NCBI RefSeq assembly: GCF_014279775.1
Contig: NZ_CP047961.1
Location: 806,001-870,000 of the forward strand
Length of the DNA: 64,000 nucleotides
Source of the DNA: Synechococcus sp. PROS-9-1
GTDB lineage: Bacteria; Cyanobacteriota; Cyanobacteriia; PCC-6307; Cyanobiaceae
Reading direction: 5' to 3'
The notes beneath the pieces are model-generated. The model was not told the origin of the DNA. It saw nothing but the letters and a program-made list of their open reading frames with translations, and searched no databases. Positions 17,810 to 27,017 of this stretch are shown here, one piece after another; position 1 is the first letter of the stretch; the number at the start of each line of letters is the position of its first letter. The position numbers and the translations under genes are program-made.

Positions 17810-18382
17810 ATGTCCCTTCTGCCGCTTGAACAACGGGGCTCAAAGCCACCTAACGGAGAGCCTCCAGTCTCTGAAAGGATGTACCTAGACAGCAATCTGA
17901 GGCGGTGGTTTGCACGGAACCTTGGGCTTTGGAGGTCTAGGCGTCAATATCTTTTCGATAATGAGGAAGTCTTTTTCCTGGACATGATGATCCGGGTTGA
18001 GATCTTTGCAGAATTTCAATTCGGCGAGCCTCGCTACCGATTTAGTTGGTGGCCTGAACGCGACACCGACTTTTTTGATCGGAAACCCCGTTACGAGAAG
18101 GCCGGCGTGATGGAAGCCACTTTGATGGGCCACCAACTCAAGCGGAATCGCGCATACCTAGAGCCAACGTCTCACCGTACGCAGATCAGGCAGGTGGATG
18201 AACACGAGATGATCTTCGAATCTCATTACGGAGACTGGGATGTGCAGGAATACACCCGCATGATTTACGACGACCGCTATCGCTCTCGGGCCATTTACAG
18301 CTGGCAAAACAACGTGCTCGAGATCGTTGAACATCACCACGAAACACGCATGGAAGATGCTTCAGCTCCGATTCCAGTTTGA
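17810..18382 (+). CDS. Conserved hypothetical, possible lipocalin-like (CpcS/CpeS-type) protein
   Basis: A 190-residue soluble protein. AGGAG 5 bases before ATG 17810 decides the start, although the frame is open further upstream. After residue 30 the segment LGLWRSRRQYLFDNEEV resembles the first strand of the CpcS/CpeS lipocalin-fold lyases, and repeated aromatic strands follow (RFSWWPERDTDFF, IRQVDEHEMIFESHYGDWD, RSRAIYSWQNNVLEI). This could be a bilin lyase relative or another small beta-barrel binder; the match is weak and by eye. It stands divergent from sasA. Confidence 0.6.
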   Translation: MSLLPLEQRGSKPPNGEPPVSERMYLDSNLRRWFARNLGLWRSRRQYLFDNEEVFFLDMMIRVEIFAEFQFGEPRYRFSWWPERDTDFFDRKPRYEKAGVMEATLMGHQLKRNRAYLEPTSHRTQIRQVDEHEMIFESHYGDWDVQEYTRMIYDDRYRSRAIYSWQNNVLEIVEHHHETRMEDASAPIPV

Positions 18383-18440
18383 AAAAGATCCGATTTGGTT
18401 CAGATTGGTTCAAATTTGGACATCTCGCTACTAGCACGAA

Positions 18441-18911
18441 ATGGTGAAGATGAGGCACCATGGCTGCATCTTCCGGTTTGATCCTTTGCGTCCCTTTAAC
18501 CGACTTCGTTCTGCTCTGTCGGCACCGTTGCTTTTGCTGCCTCTCTTCATCGCAGCTCCTTCTGCAATGGCTCAGTCGGCCGGCAAGGCGCCATCGGCGC
18601 CTGCCAGCAATGAAGACGTCTTTCTCTATCGCGGCATGGGGTCGTCCTATGTGTGCAACGCCCGCACGGCAGGGATTGAGTTTCCGAAAGCTGTTGGCGT
18701 TGCGGCGGCAACCTACGTCCAACTCTTGAATGGACGGCACGGTGGCAAGGTTGCATCCACAGGCAACAAGAAGCTGACCAATGAGCAGCTGTTTGCCGGT
18801 GCTGAATTTCAAATCATTACCGGTGCTATTCAGTTTTGTCCCGACAAGGTGCCTGATGACGTCAAGACCAAGGTGAAAGAAGCGTTGAAGAAAGCGAAGG
18901 CTGCAAAATAA
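18441..18911 (+). CDS. Exported hypothetical protein
   Basis: A 156-residue protein with an N-terminal basic region and a hydrophobic signal segment (SAPLLLLPLFIAAPSAMA), with likely cleavage after AMA near residue 45. The mature part has two cysteines (SSYVCNAR and AIQFCPDK), which could form a disulphide in the periplasm, and ends in a Lys/Ala-rich helix. No catalytic motif is visible. It stands about 60 bases after the previous gene on the same strand. Function unknown. Confidence 0.75.
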   Translation: MVKMRHHGCIFRFDPLRPFNRLRSALSAPLLLLPLFIAAPSAMAQSAGKAPSAPASNEDVFLYRGMGSSYVCNARTAGIEFPKAVGVAAATYVQLLNGRHGGKVASTGNKKLTNEQLFAGAEFQIITGAIQFCPDKVPDDVKTKVKEALKKAKAAK

Positions 18912-19011
18912 TCCGACCATCTCGGAGTGAGTGTGGAGTCACCTAGTCCAGGCTTGGTGTCTCCACGGAGGTAACGTCTGCACGCCAAGATCGGTGAAGA
19001 CACGTCTGCCC

Positions 19012-21639
19012 ATGGCTTCCGCCTCCACCACTCCAACGATCCGGCTGAAGGATTACAAGCCATTCCCCTGTCGTATTCCATCCATTGCTTTGGATGTGGT
19101 GATCGGGTCCGATTCCGTTGCGGTCACCTGCCGCATGGAGCTGACTCCGGTGTTGGGATCGGAGCTCCAAGCCCTTGAGCTTCAAGGGGTGGATTTGCTG
19201 TTGCAATCGATTTCCATCGATCACAACGAGCTCAAGCCTTCGGACTACAGCATTACCTCGGAAAAACTGGTCATTCACCAGCCCCCGCAGGTGCCTTTTC
19301 AGCTCACAACGGTGTGCAGGATTGATCCGCAGGCCAACACCTCACTTGAGGGCCTTTATGCCAGTGGGGGGATGTTGACCACCCAGTGCGAAGCCGAGGG
19401 ATTTAGGCGTATTACGTACCACCCGGATCGCCCCGATGTGCTCAGTCGGTTCACCGTTCGCATCGAGGCCGATCGCGAGCGTTATCCGGTGTTGCTCTCC
19501 AATGGCAATGCCTTAAGCGCTGGGCCACTCGCTGGTGATCCCGCCCGCCATGAGGTGACTTGGGAGGACCCATCCCTAAAGCCTTCCTATCTGTTTGCGC
19601 TAGTGGCCGGCGATCTTCACGAGGTTCGGGATCGGTTTGTCACCCGTTCGGGACGCAACGTGAGCCTGAGGCTTCATGTGGAGCCAGGCGATGAGCCTTT
19701 CACTGCTCATGCCATGGAGTCGTTAAAACGATCGATGGCGTGGGATGAGCAGGTGTATGGCTTGGAATATGACCTTGACGAGTTCAACACCGTTGCGGTG
19801 CGCCACTTCAACATGGGCGCGATGGAGAATAAGAGCCTCAATATTTTTAACTCCAAGTTGGTTTTGGCTGATGCGGAAACAGCATCAGATGCCGAACTTG
19901 AGCGGATTGAAAGTGTTGTTGCCCACGAGTATTTCCATAATTGGTCAGGAAATCGCATCACCTGCCGTGATTGGTTCCAGCTGTCCTTAAAAGAAGGACT
20001 CACTGTCTTTAGGGATCAATGTTTTACCGCTGATCTTCATTCAGAGGCCTTAAAGCGGATTGAAGATGCGGCCATGCTTCGCAATACGCAGTTTCGAGAA
20101 GATGCAGGGCCCACAGCCCATCCTGTGAAGCCCGATGCGTATCAAGCAATCGATAATTTTTATACCACCACGATTTATGAGAAGGGCGCTGAGTTGATTC
20201 GCATGCTCAGAACACTTCTGGGCGAGACACGATTCATGCGTGGCATGGAACTGTATTTCAAACGCCATGACGGTGAAGCTGCCACGACGGACGATTTTGT
20301 ATCGGCGATTGCTGAGGGGGCGTGCATTGATGGTGAACGGCTTGGTTTCGATCTAGAGCAGTTCAAACGTTGGTATGACCAAGCCGGTACTCCCAAAGTG
20401 ACCGTGACGCGCACCTGGGACTCCACTCGCGGAGTGTTGCGCCTGAACTTGCGTCAAAGCACGCCGCCAACACCAGGGCAGCCGCTTAAGCAGCCTCTTG
20501 TCATTCCTGTGTTGTGGGCGGTGATACCAGCCAATGGTGAACCTGGAGAAGAACAGCTTCTTGTGCTGGATCAGGAGCAAAACACTGTTGAACTCGGTGG
20601 CTTCCCCTGCTCTGAACAGCCACCGGCGCTCTCTTTATTCAGGCAGTTTTCTGCTCCAGTGCACTGGGAAGCCAGTCAAGAGCCCGCTGAGCTGTTCACC
20701 CTTTTGGCCTGCGACAACGATCCATTCGCCCGTTGGGATGCGGGACAGCAACTCTGGCGAAGGCTATTGCTGGCTCGGGCCTCTGGAACCCCCAACGCTG
20801 ATCTAGAAGGCCAGATGTTGGAGGCTTTGACCGTGCTCCTGGCCCCAGATGGAGAACAGGATCCTGCGGTGCTCTCCACGTTGATGGCCTTCCCCGGTGG
20901 CCCTGAGTTGGAAGCACTCCAGCAGGAGGCTGATCCGCCAGCTTTATACCGAGCGGCGTGCGAGCTGCGCGAGCAATTTGGTCAGTCTTTGGCCCCATTG
21001 CTGCGAGAGCGGCTAAATCTTGTTGAGGCCGCTCTTGTACTGGCTTGGCCCGAGGGGCAGGGGCAGCGACAACTCACCGGTTTGATCTGGGCCTGGCTTG
21101 CTGCAGCTGGTGATTCAGCGGTGCGCGCCGCTGCGTTGGCTGCTGTAGGTGGTCCGTCGATGACCTTGGCGCGTGCTGCTCTGCGGGCACTACAGCCTTT
21201 GGATTGCCCAGAACGAGAGCAAGCATTGCGCCAATTCCACGATCGTTGGCAAGAAAAACCTGTGATCTTTGACAGCTGGTTTGCCTTAGAAGCATCCACG
21301 CCTCGGGCGGACGGCTTGCAACGGGTGGCCTCTCTTTTGCAGCATCCACGCTTTGATCCGATGGCGCCCAATGCGGTTCGTGCGGTGTTGGGTGGATTCG
21401 CTGGCAACCTTTTGGTGTTCCACGCTGAAGATGGCAGTGGCTATCGCTTCATGGCGGAACAAATCATTGCCTTGGATCAGCGCAACGCAATTACCGCGTC
21501 GCGCTTGGCCAAGGTCTTTAGCCGTTGGGGCACCTACAGCCGCAAGCGCCAAGTGCTTGTAAAGGCAGCTCTGGACCAGCTCTCCGCAGCCCAGCTTTCC
21601 TCCAACACACGGGAAGTTGTGCAGATGATGCTGGGATGA
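19012..21639 (+). CDS. pepN: Aminopeptidase N (M1 family)
   Basis: Zinc metallopeptidase that removes N-terminal residues from peptides in the cytoplasm. The 875-residue protein carries the exopeptidase motif GAMEN near residue 268, the zinc site HEYFHNWSGNR near residue 305 and the third zinc ligand in KEGLTVFRD about 22 residues later. Spacing and length match E. coli PepN rather than eukaryotic M1 enzymes. ATG 19012 (MASASTTP) is preferred; the frame is open upstream to a GTG at 18931 that would add 27 unlikely residues. It converges with the hydrolase gene at 21715. Confidence 0.95.
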   Translation: MASASTTPTIRLKDYKPFPCRIPSIALDVVIGSDSVAVTCRMELTPVLGSELQALELQGVDLLLQSISIDHNELKPSDYSITSEKLVIHQPPQVPFQLTTVCRIDPQANTSLEGLYASGGMLTTQCEAEGFRRITYHPDRPDVLSRFTVRIEADRERYPVLLSNGNALSAGPLAGDPARHEVTWEDPSLKPSYLFALVAGDLHEVRDRFVTRSGRNVSLRLHVEPGDEPFTAHAMESLKRSMAWDEQVYGLEYDLDEFNTVAVRHFNMGAMENKSLNIFNSKLVLADAETASDAELERIESVVAHEYFHNWSGNRITCRDWFQLSLKEGLTVFRDQCFTADLHSEALKRIEDAAMLRNTQFREDAGPTAHPVKPDAYQAIDNFYTTTIYEKGAELIRMLRTLLGETRFMRGMELYFKRHDGEAATTDDFVSAIAEGACIDGERLGFDLEQFKRWYDQAGTPKVTVTRTWDSTRGVLRLNLRQSTPPTPGQPLKQPLVIPVLWAVIPANGEPGEEQLLVLDQEQNTVELGGFPCSEQPPALSLFRQFSAPVHWEASQEPAELFTLLACDNDPFARWDAGQQLWRRLLLARASGTPNADLEGQMLEALTVLLAPDGEQDPAVLSTLMAFPGGPELEALQQEADPPALYRAACELREQFGQSLAPLLRERLNLVEAALVLAWPEGQGQRQLTGLIWAWLAAAGDSAVRAAALAAVGGPSMTLARAALRALQPLDCPEREQALRQFHDRWQEKPVIFDSWFALEASTPRADGLQRVASLLQHPRFDPMAPNAVRAVLGGFAGNLLVFHAEDGSGYRFMAEQIIALDQRNAITASRLAKVFSRWGTYSRKRQVLVKAALDQLSAAQLSSNTREVVQMMLG

Positions 21640-21714
21640 AGGCCTCTCTCTGAACCTTCAAACTTTCAAGAGATTGAGATCCATCTAGGTTGTTTCGCTT
21701 TTAGGGCGTAATTA

Positions 21715-22881
21715 TTATTTGGTTCCCATCTGTTTGAATACTTGTTTGCGGTATTGAGCCCCTTCTGATCCTGAATGTTTCCCCCATAATCCTTCCCAGT
21801 AAAAGTAAATCACGCCGTAACCACGATCATTCGCTAGCCGCACCTTTTCTTTCAAGACAGGCATGGAAGTTGTGCGTTTGCCAAAGCCGGCTAAAACACC
21901 AATTTGGATAGGGATGCCCCATTCGTGGGCTTTGCGTAAGGCGGGCTGGTCGAGATCTTTGGCATACCCCCTGAGGGAATAGGCATAGTTTTGAACCACG
22001 AGATCATCAATCAGCTGTCCTACGGCCCAGAGCTCCCAATCTTGAAGCCAATTGTTGTAGGCAAACCGAAATGGTCCTGGCGACAAGCTAATTTTTACTG
22101 GTAGTGACTCTTGTTCCAAGCGAATACGAAGTTCGCGAAGTAAGCCGGTGAGTTTGCGGCGACGCCAGGTCATCCAATAACGATTGGTGTAGTCGCGGGG
22201 TGGAGCAATGCCGAATTCAGCTTTATAAAGCCCTGAGTTGTAAGGGTCGTAGCCCAATTCCACAGGCCATGCGAAGTGGTCATCGAGTTGCAGCCCGTCC
22301 ATCCGGCACCGTTTCATGACTTCAACCACGAGACCGATAAATCGCTCGCGCACTTGTGGGTGTGCAGGATTGAGCCACACCATCTTCTTACCGTGCATCT
22401 TCATCACCGGGTCTCCATTGGCCCGTGACAACACCCAGTCCGGATTGTCTTGAACCACCTCTGCAGAGGCGGGCTCCATTAATCCGTATTCAAACCAGGG
22501 GACCACTTTCATCCCGCGTTTGTGAGCTTCTTTGCTCAGGGTGCAAATGGGGTCAACCGTGACACCAGCGGTCTTTAAGGCTGGCTCAAGCGGTGCAAAT
22601 TCACTGGAGTGAAAGGTTGTTCCACGACTCCAAACATTGGGATACAACACGGAGAATCCTGATTGCTCGAGCTCATCGACGGCTTGCTTGATGTTCCGCT
22701 GGTGGTAGTACAGCGGGCTAGGACTATTGGTGAGCCAGACCCCAAGCGCCTGTTTTCGTTCAACACTCGGTAACCGACTTTTGCTCAGTAGGACGTCTGT
22801 GCCCTGGCTAAACGTGGCTGGCGGGGCCATGAACAGGCTGAATGGCAGGCAGAGGGCCAAAAAAAAGTGACGCAACAGCAC
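21715..22881 (-). CDS. GHL10-type glycoside hydrolase-like protein, exported
   Basis: A 388-residue protein with an N-terminal signal peptide (FFLALCLPFSLFMAPPATFS). The mature part is a TIM-barrel of the GHL10/PF02638 family: GVWLTNSPSPLYY near residue 47, LYPNVWSRG near residue 78, VVPWFEYGL near residue 125, WLNPAHPQVR near residue 169, DGLQLDDHF near residue 194 and VQNYAYSLRG near residue 300. The acidic pair in LQLDDHF and the Glu in WFEYG are candidate catalytic residues. Such proteins occur in cyanobacterial envelopes; a role in polysaccharide or peptidoglycan processing is inferred. A short gap of 19 bases separates it from prs upstream. Confidence 0.85.
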   Translation of the reverse strand: MLLRHFFLALCLPFSLFMAPPATFSQGTDVLLSKSRLPSVERKQALGVWLTNSPSPLYYHQRNIKQAVDELEQSGFSVLYPNVWSRGTTFHSSEFAPLEPALKTAGVTVDPICTLSKEAHKRGMKVVPWFEYGLMEPASAEVVQDNPDWVLSRANGDPVMKMHGKKMVWLNPAHPQVRERFIGLVVEVMKRCRMDGLQLDDHFAWPVELGYDPYNSGLYKAEFGIAPPRDYTNRYWMTWRRRKLTGLLRELRIRLEQESLPVKISLSPGPFRFAYNNWLQDWELWAVGQLIDDLVVQNYAYSLRGYAKDLDQPALRKAHEWGIPIQIGVLAGFGKRTTSMPVLKEKVRLANDRGYGVIYFYWEGLWGKHSGSEGAQYRKQVFKQMGTK

Positions 22882-22900
22882 AGATCAAGCTTGGGTTGAG

Positions 22901-23896
22901 TTAGCGGAACATCGAGCTGACAGAACTTTCCTCATGGATGCGCCAGATCGCTTCGCCGAGCATGTTGGCGACAGACAGCACATGCAGCTGGGGAAAGGCG
23001 TGATTGGATGCGATTGGAATGCTGTTGGTGACCACCACCTGCTCGAACAGCCCTTCCGTCGACAAGCGTTCAATGGCTGGTGGAGAGAAGACGGGATGGG
23101 TTGCACAAGCGATGACGCCAGTGGCACCTTGCTCTCTCAGCAACTTGGCACCAGAGCAGATTGTGCCTCCGGTATCGATCATGTCGTCGATCAGGATCGC
23201 CGTGCGTCCGCTCACATCGCCAATCACGGTGAGGCTTTCAGCCATGTTGTGACCGGTTCGGCGCTTATCGATGATGGCCAGAGGAGCACCGTTCATTTGT
23301 TTTGCAAAGGCCCTGGCTCGGGCCACGCCACCCACGTCTGGAGACACCACCACCACTTCTCCAAGGTCTTGAGCGGCGAGGTGATCCACAAGCACGGGGG
23401 AACCGTAAATGTGATCACAGGGAATGTCGAAATACCCCTGGGTCTGAGCTGAATGCAGATCCATCGCCAGCACCCGATCGACTCCCGACTTGACGAGCAG
23501 ATTGGCGGTGAGCTTGGCCGCAATCGATTCCCGACCGGCTGTTTTCCGATCCGCGCGTGCATAGCCGTAATAGGGAACCACCGCGGTGATCTGTCGCGCC
23601 GATGCCCGTCTGCAGGCATCCACCATGATCAGCAGCTCCATCAGGTTGTCGTTCACCGGAGCGCATGTGGGTTGGATCAGGAAGACATCGCAACCGCGAA
23701 TCGATTCCTGAATTTGCACATACAACTCACCGTCGGCGAAGCGTTTGCAGACCTTCGGGCCATCGGGGACTCCGAGGTAGGCCGCAATTTCGCGGGCGAG
23801 TGAGGGATTTGAGGTGCCGCTAAACAGGCGAAGACGTCTGGTGTCGTGCTGCAGCTTTTCTTGCTCGGCTCGGGCAGCGGTGAGAAAACTTGTCAC
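22901..23896 (-). CDS. prs: Ribose-phosphate pyrophosphokinase
   Basis: Makes PRPP from ribose 5-phosphate and ATP for nucleotides, histidine and tryptophan. Family marks are RFADGELYVQ near residue 55, QPTCAPVNDNLMELL near residue 80, the ATP/metal loop YYGYARADRK near residue 115, DLHSAQTQGYFDIP near residue 150 and the PRPP loop LIDDMIDTGGTI near residue 240. GTG at 23896 gives MTSFLTAARAEQ and 331 residues, the normal length. The frame is open to 24211, but that extension overlaps the divergent gene and is non-coding. Confidence 0.95.
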   Translation of the reverse strand: MTSFLTAARAEQEKLQHDTRRLRLFSGTSNPSLAREIAAYLGVPDGPKVCKRFADGELYVQIQESIRGCDVFLIQPTCAPVNDNLMELLIMVDACRRASARQITAVVPYYGYARADRKTAGRESIAAKLTANLLVKSGVDRVLAMDLHSAQTQGYFDIPCDHIYGSPVLVDHLAAQDLGEVVVVSPDVGGVARARAFAKQMNGAPLAIIDKRRTGHNMAESLTVIGDVSGRTAILIDDMIDTGGTICSGAKLLREQGATGVIACATHPVFSPPAIERLSTEGLFEQVVVTNSIPIASNHAFPQLHVLSVANMLGEAIWRIHEESSVSSMFR

Positions 23897-23992
23897 GATG
23901 CCCGCGCTTGAGAACGGAGATGAACCGATCGTAGTGCTGCATCGCCTTCCTATCCATAAACGGTGTGGATCGGATCTCCCTAAGGTCTCGTC

Positions 23993-24544
23993 ATGCTCGA
24001 TTTCACGATGGCTCTTGTTGGAGCTGGCCCCCTTCCTGAGCTCTCGATGCGCGAGGGGGCACAACTGCTTGCGCAGCGCTTGTCGGCTGAGTTGGTGCCA
24101 TTGGCTTGTGGGTCGGAACCTCACAGCGGCTTGCAGGCACTGGCATCGCCTCAGCGCGAACGAAACCGTCCCGCACTGCTGCGTTTGAGCGGTGATGCGG
24201 CGATGGCGCAAGGCTCCTCTGGAAGCTGGCTTGATGCTCTTGCCGCTTGGCGATGTCCTGTGTTGTTGTTGGCCCAGCCCAATGCTGCTGGTTTGATCTC
24301 TGGCATGGCACCTGCCTCAGTCGCCTTGTGTCACTCGCTCAGCATTCCTTTGGTTGGTTTGGCACAACTTGGGGGCCGCTGGGATCTGTCGGCCCGCCGA
24401 ATGGATGGCTTGCCCTGGTGTGGCCTCTTGGACACAACAGATGATGGTGGGGCTGCCTCTGATGCGCTGGTCCGTTCCATCCAGCAGCGCTGGAAACGCA
24501 TGAACCCAGCGATCAGTTCTGATCTGGCCAGATTGGCAGGCTGA
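23993..24544 (+). CDS. Hypothetical 183-residue protein
   Basis: Not recognised with confidence. A soluble Ala/Leu/Gly-rich protein; the part CPVLLLAQPNAAGLISGMAP near residue 90 followed by SIPLVGLAQLGGRWD resembles the strand-loop-strand pattern of a Rossmann or P-loop-like fold without a P-loop. It could be a remote relative of CobB/BioD-type amidating or nucleotide-binding domains, which is only a guess. ATG 23993 diverges from prs with a 96-base gap. The 3' end overlaps the LCP gene on the opposite strand by 32 bases (24513-24544). Confidence 0.7.
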   Translation: MLDFTMALVGAGPLPELSMREGAQLLAQRLSAELVPLACGSEPHSGLQALASPQRERNRPALLRLSGDAAMAQGSSGSWLDALAAWRCPVLLLAQPNAAGLISGMAPASVALCHSLSIPLVGLAQLGGRWDLSARRMDGLPWCGLLDTTDDGGAASDALVRSIQQRWKRMNPAISSDLARLAG

Positions 24545-25490
24545 GATTCGGCTTCAACTCGCGCAGCCTCTGTTGACCGGCCCGAGCTGCAAGAGGAAGC
24601 TCCGTAATCACCGGTGGCGAGGGCGCACTGATCGCTGCTGCCATCAGGCTCAGCATCTCTGTGCTGCTGATATCTGTTCTGACCTGATTGGAAAACACGT
24701 TCAGCAGCTCAGGCAAAACGGTGACCGTATCGATTTCCGCTAACTGCTGATGCACGCCTTGGAGCAGCAGCTGTTGCCTCACTCTTCGCTGATGGTCTTG
24801 ATTGGCCTTGGGTTTGTGGCGTGCGAGTTGTTCTGCCTGAGCACCGTTGAGTGTTTGCAGTCCGGCCTGCAGATTCACGCTGTAGCCCTGGGATTTGTCC
24901 TCGTACTTATAGGTCTGGTCCAGGGTGACTTCGATGTCTCCAAGTCCTTCCACAAATCTGCGCAAGCCTTGTCTGGAGAGGACTAAGTAGCGATCCGGCT
25001 TGTTCAAAGGCAGATCGATGAGCTCGCCAACGACGTCAGAGGTGAGTGCGATTCCACCGTGTTGCCACGTTGTGGAAAGAGCTTTCATCTCCTCGATCCC
25101 TGGCAGTTGAACGGCCAGTTCTGTCGGCAACTGCAAAATCTGAACGGGTTGTTTCGTGCTGATATTGACCAGCATCAAGCTGTCGGCGTTGGCAGGTCCT
25201 TGAGGTGCTGCGTTGTTGGAGGGGGCATTGATGGTGTCTGCATCGAGGCCGACGACCAACACCATCACGGCTTGTTCTGGGAGCGGAGCGAGGCTTAATG
25301 ACACGTCGGATGACTGCACATCGGCGCCGACAGGGTCTGGTTTGGGCCAGATCGTTGCAAGTGCTGTGCCCGCTAGGGCTGTGCCCAGTAAGGCAGCACT
25401 GATTCTCAGAAGACTGCGTCCGGGGCGGTCGCCCAACCAGCCCTTGCTTGGCTTTTGCTGCGAGTCCTCACTCAACGCTGGATCCCCCAT
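24513..25490 (-). CDS. LCP (LytR-CpsA-Psr) family protein
   Basis: A 325-residue envelope protein with an N-terminal charged region and one membrane segment near residues 29-48, followed by an extracytoplasmic LCP domain. LCP enzymes move polyprenyl-linked glycans onto the cell wall. Family features are VLVVGLDAD near residue 77, ADSLMLVNIS near residue 101, VGELIDLPLNKPDRYLVLS and the LNGAQAEQLARHKPKANQDHQRRVRQ block near residue 213. The substrate-contacting Arg/Asp pattern is weaker than in the second LCP gene (50703-51611). ATG 25490 overlaps the ATG of a small divergent frame. Confidence 0.85.
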   Translation of the reverse strand: MGDPALSEDSQQKPSKGWLGDRPGRSLLRISAALLGTALAGTALATIWPKPDPVGADVQSSDVSLSLAPLPEQAVMVLVVGLDADTINAPSNNAAPQGPANADSLMLVNISTKQPVQILQLPTELAVQLPGIEEMKALSTTWQHGGIALTSDVVGELIDLPLNKPDRYLVLSRQGLRRFVEGLGDIEVTLDQTYKYEDKSQGYSVNLQAGLQTLNGAQAEQLARHKPKANQDHQRRVRQQLLLQGVHQQLAEIDTVTVLPELLNVFSNQVRTDISSTEMLSLMAAAISAPSPPVITELPLAARAGQQRLRELKPNLSLPIWPDQN

Positions 25491-25605
25491 GCGTGATGGT
25501 TTGATGATTGGTCAAACAGTCTTGCTCAGCCACGCTGAATTGGGAATCGAAGTCCTAGGCGCAAACGGCAACTGGACCTTGATCAAGGGTTGGCGACTCG
25601 ATTAA
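25489..25605 (+). CDS. Candidate 38-residue small protein
   Basis: MRDGLMIGQTVLLSHAEL... with GIEVLGANGNWTLIKGWRLD-type strands to TAA 25603-25605. The run of short beta-strand-like segments suggests a tiny SH3-like barrel. The first ATG (25489) shares two bases with the start codon of the divergent LCP gene (CATG); ATG 25504 (MIGQTVLL) would avoid the overlap. The frame is open upstream but antisense to the LCP gene there. Function unknown. Confidence 0.5.
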   Translation: MRDGLMIGQTVLLSHAELGIEVLGANGNWTLIKGWRLD

Positions 25606-25779
25606 CATCAGTTGATGTCAGTGTTGTGAATTGATTTGAGGGCGATGAATTACTTTATTCAGGATTAAGTCTAGGGAAATGATTGCTTTTCCAGTGAGGA
25701 TAGAAGGGCTAGTTGGTATTTGTCTATTCTGATTATATTTCATTGTTAATGTTTGCTTGGGTTGCTTTAGGGAATGTTT

Positions 25780-26820
25780 TTAAAATAGAGCAGCATCCCC
25801 TAATTCTTGTCCGGCCATTCCTTCTTTGTAGACCCTTGCAAAAAACTGTTCGAGGGTGTCCTCTCCAAAAGAAGGGGTTGCGTCGGGGTCGTAGCAATCA
25901 CGCTTCTCGTCCCAAACCAACATGGATTCACTGGCGTAATAGCAACCGATACGGGCGAATTCAGCCGTGTCTTCCACCGCTGGTAGGAGCGTTGCCACTT
26001 TTTCTAAAAGTGCAGTTGGGGCATTCATTACTGCCATCGGTAACGAAAGCATTCTGGGCGAGCGGCCTAGCGTTTTAAAAAGCATTTCCCCTTGCGTGCG
26101 GGCGCTGAGAGCTGGACCAGGCCCTCCGATGGGCAAAACTTGATTCACTTTATCGGTTTGGCTTACACAATTAGCCAAGAAGCATGCAAGATCTTTTTCA
26201 CTGATTGGCTTGCAACTTGTGAGCTCTCCATTGCCAAACATGACATATGGTGCGCCTTTCCTGCAGCTCTCAAATTGTCCGGCAATGCTTTTGAAAAAGG
26301 CTGTGGGACGAACAATTGTATGGGTGATTTCTGTGTCTTCCTTAAGCCGAGTTTCGAATGCAAGCTTTGCTTTCTGAAATTCTAGAATTGGCTTTTGTAC
26401 GCAGATAGCTGAAAGCATCACGAAATGCGCTACCCCAGCCTTGCGACCCTCGTTGTAAGTGTTGAGATTGGCTTGATAATCAATCGCCCATGAATCCTTC
26501 TTGCCGCCCGTTCTTGATGCAAGGCAAGAAATCACCACATCGGTGGGTGCGTTGAAGGCGTGGGTTGCGAGTGACGCCGGATTGGTGACATCACCAAATC
26601 TCACTTCTGCGCCAGGGAAATCGGCCATCACATCGGTTTGACCCTTGCGCCCTCCGATTCCACTGGATTCGCGGGCGAATGCCATCACCTGATATCCACG
26701 CTCGACCAGCTCTTTCACGACAAATCGTCCGATGTACCCAGTGGCCCCGAACACGGCCACTCTCACTTGCTCTGGAGAACGTTCTCGAAAATCATGGCTA
26801 GGTGAGAGGGGGGGGAGCAC
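25780..26820 (-). CDS. bciA: Divinyl (proto)chlorophyllide 8-vinyl reductase, BciA/DVR type
   Basis: NADPH-dependent reductase that converts the 8-vinyl group to ethyl in chlorophyll synthesis. The N-terminal Rossmann motif VAVFGATGYIGRFVVKEL begins near residue 21. The rest matches the plant DVR/BciA pattern: VISCLASRTGGKKDSW near residue 95, LSAICVQKPILEFQKAKL near residue 135, TIVRPTAFFKS near residue 168, KPISEKDLA, VLPIGGPG and the C-terminal FFARVYKEGMAGQELG. The start is GTG 26820, followed by a run of eight C; later GTGs in VRVAV are alternatives. Presence indicates monovinyl chlorophyll, as in Synechococcus and unlike Prochlorococcus. Confidence 0.93.
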   Translation of the reverse strand: MLPPLSPSHDFRERSPEQVRVAVFGATGYIGRFVVKELVERGYQVMAFARESSGIGGRKGQTDVMADFPGAEVRFGDVTNPASLATHAFNAPTDVVISCLASRTGGKKDSWAIDYQANLNTYNEGRKAGVAHFVMLSAICVQKPILEFQKAKLAFETRLKEDTEITHTIVRPTAFFKSIAGQFESCRKGAPYVMFGNGELTSCKPISEKDLACFLANCVSQTDKVNQVLPIGGPGPALSARTQGEMLFKTLGRSPRMLSLPMAVMNAPTALLEKVATLLPAVEDTAEFARIGCYYASESMLVWDEKRDCYDPDATPSFGEDTLEQFFARVYKEGMAGQELGDAALF

Positions 26821-26929
26821 GTCGTGACCAGATCGATCTGAACCAACGCTAAGGCGTGAATCTTCCGTTTACAAACGAAGCCAGCTAGGAGATCTCAGTC
26901 ATTGCGAAGAGCCTGAGGAACCAGCTTCG

Positions 26930-26980
26930 AGCGTTGTGAAGACGATCCGTAAGATCACAAAGGTCGGATCATTTTTTATT
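26930..26980 (+). ncRNA. Multi-hairpin element with terminator, possible small RNA 3' end
   Basis: GATCCG (26944-26949) pairs with CGGATC (26965-26970), followed by ATTTTTTATT, a terminator-like end on the + strand. TTGTGA (near 26934) can alternatively pair with TCACAA (near 26954), giving two mutually exclusive folds. No coding gene ends here: bciA is transcribed away and malQ starts at 27018. It could be the end of a short RNA transcribed from about 26830 or an attenuator in the malQ leader. Confidence 0.35.
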
Positions 26981-27017
26981 CCCTTCGACCGTCTGGCACC
27001 CCGAATGATTTGCTTCG

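Noticed and set aside
23897-24211. N-terminal extension of prs
   Set aside because: The frame is open, but it overlaps the divergent gene at 23993 and lacks any similarity to Prs; GTG 23896 gives the normal length.
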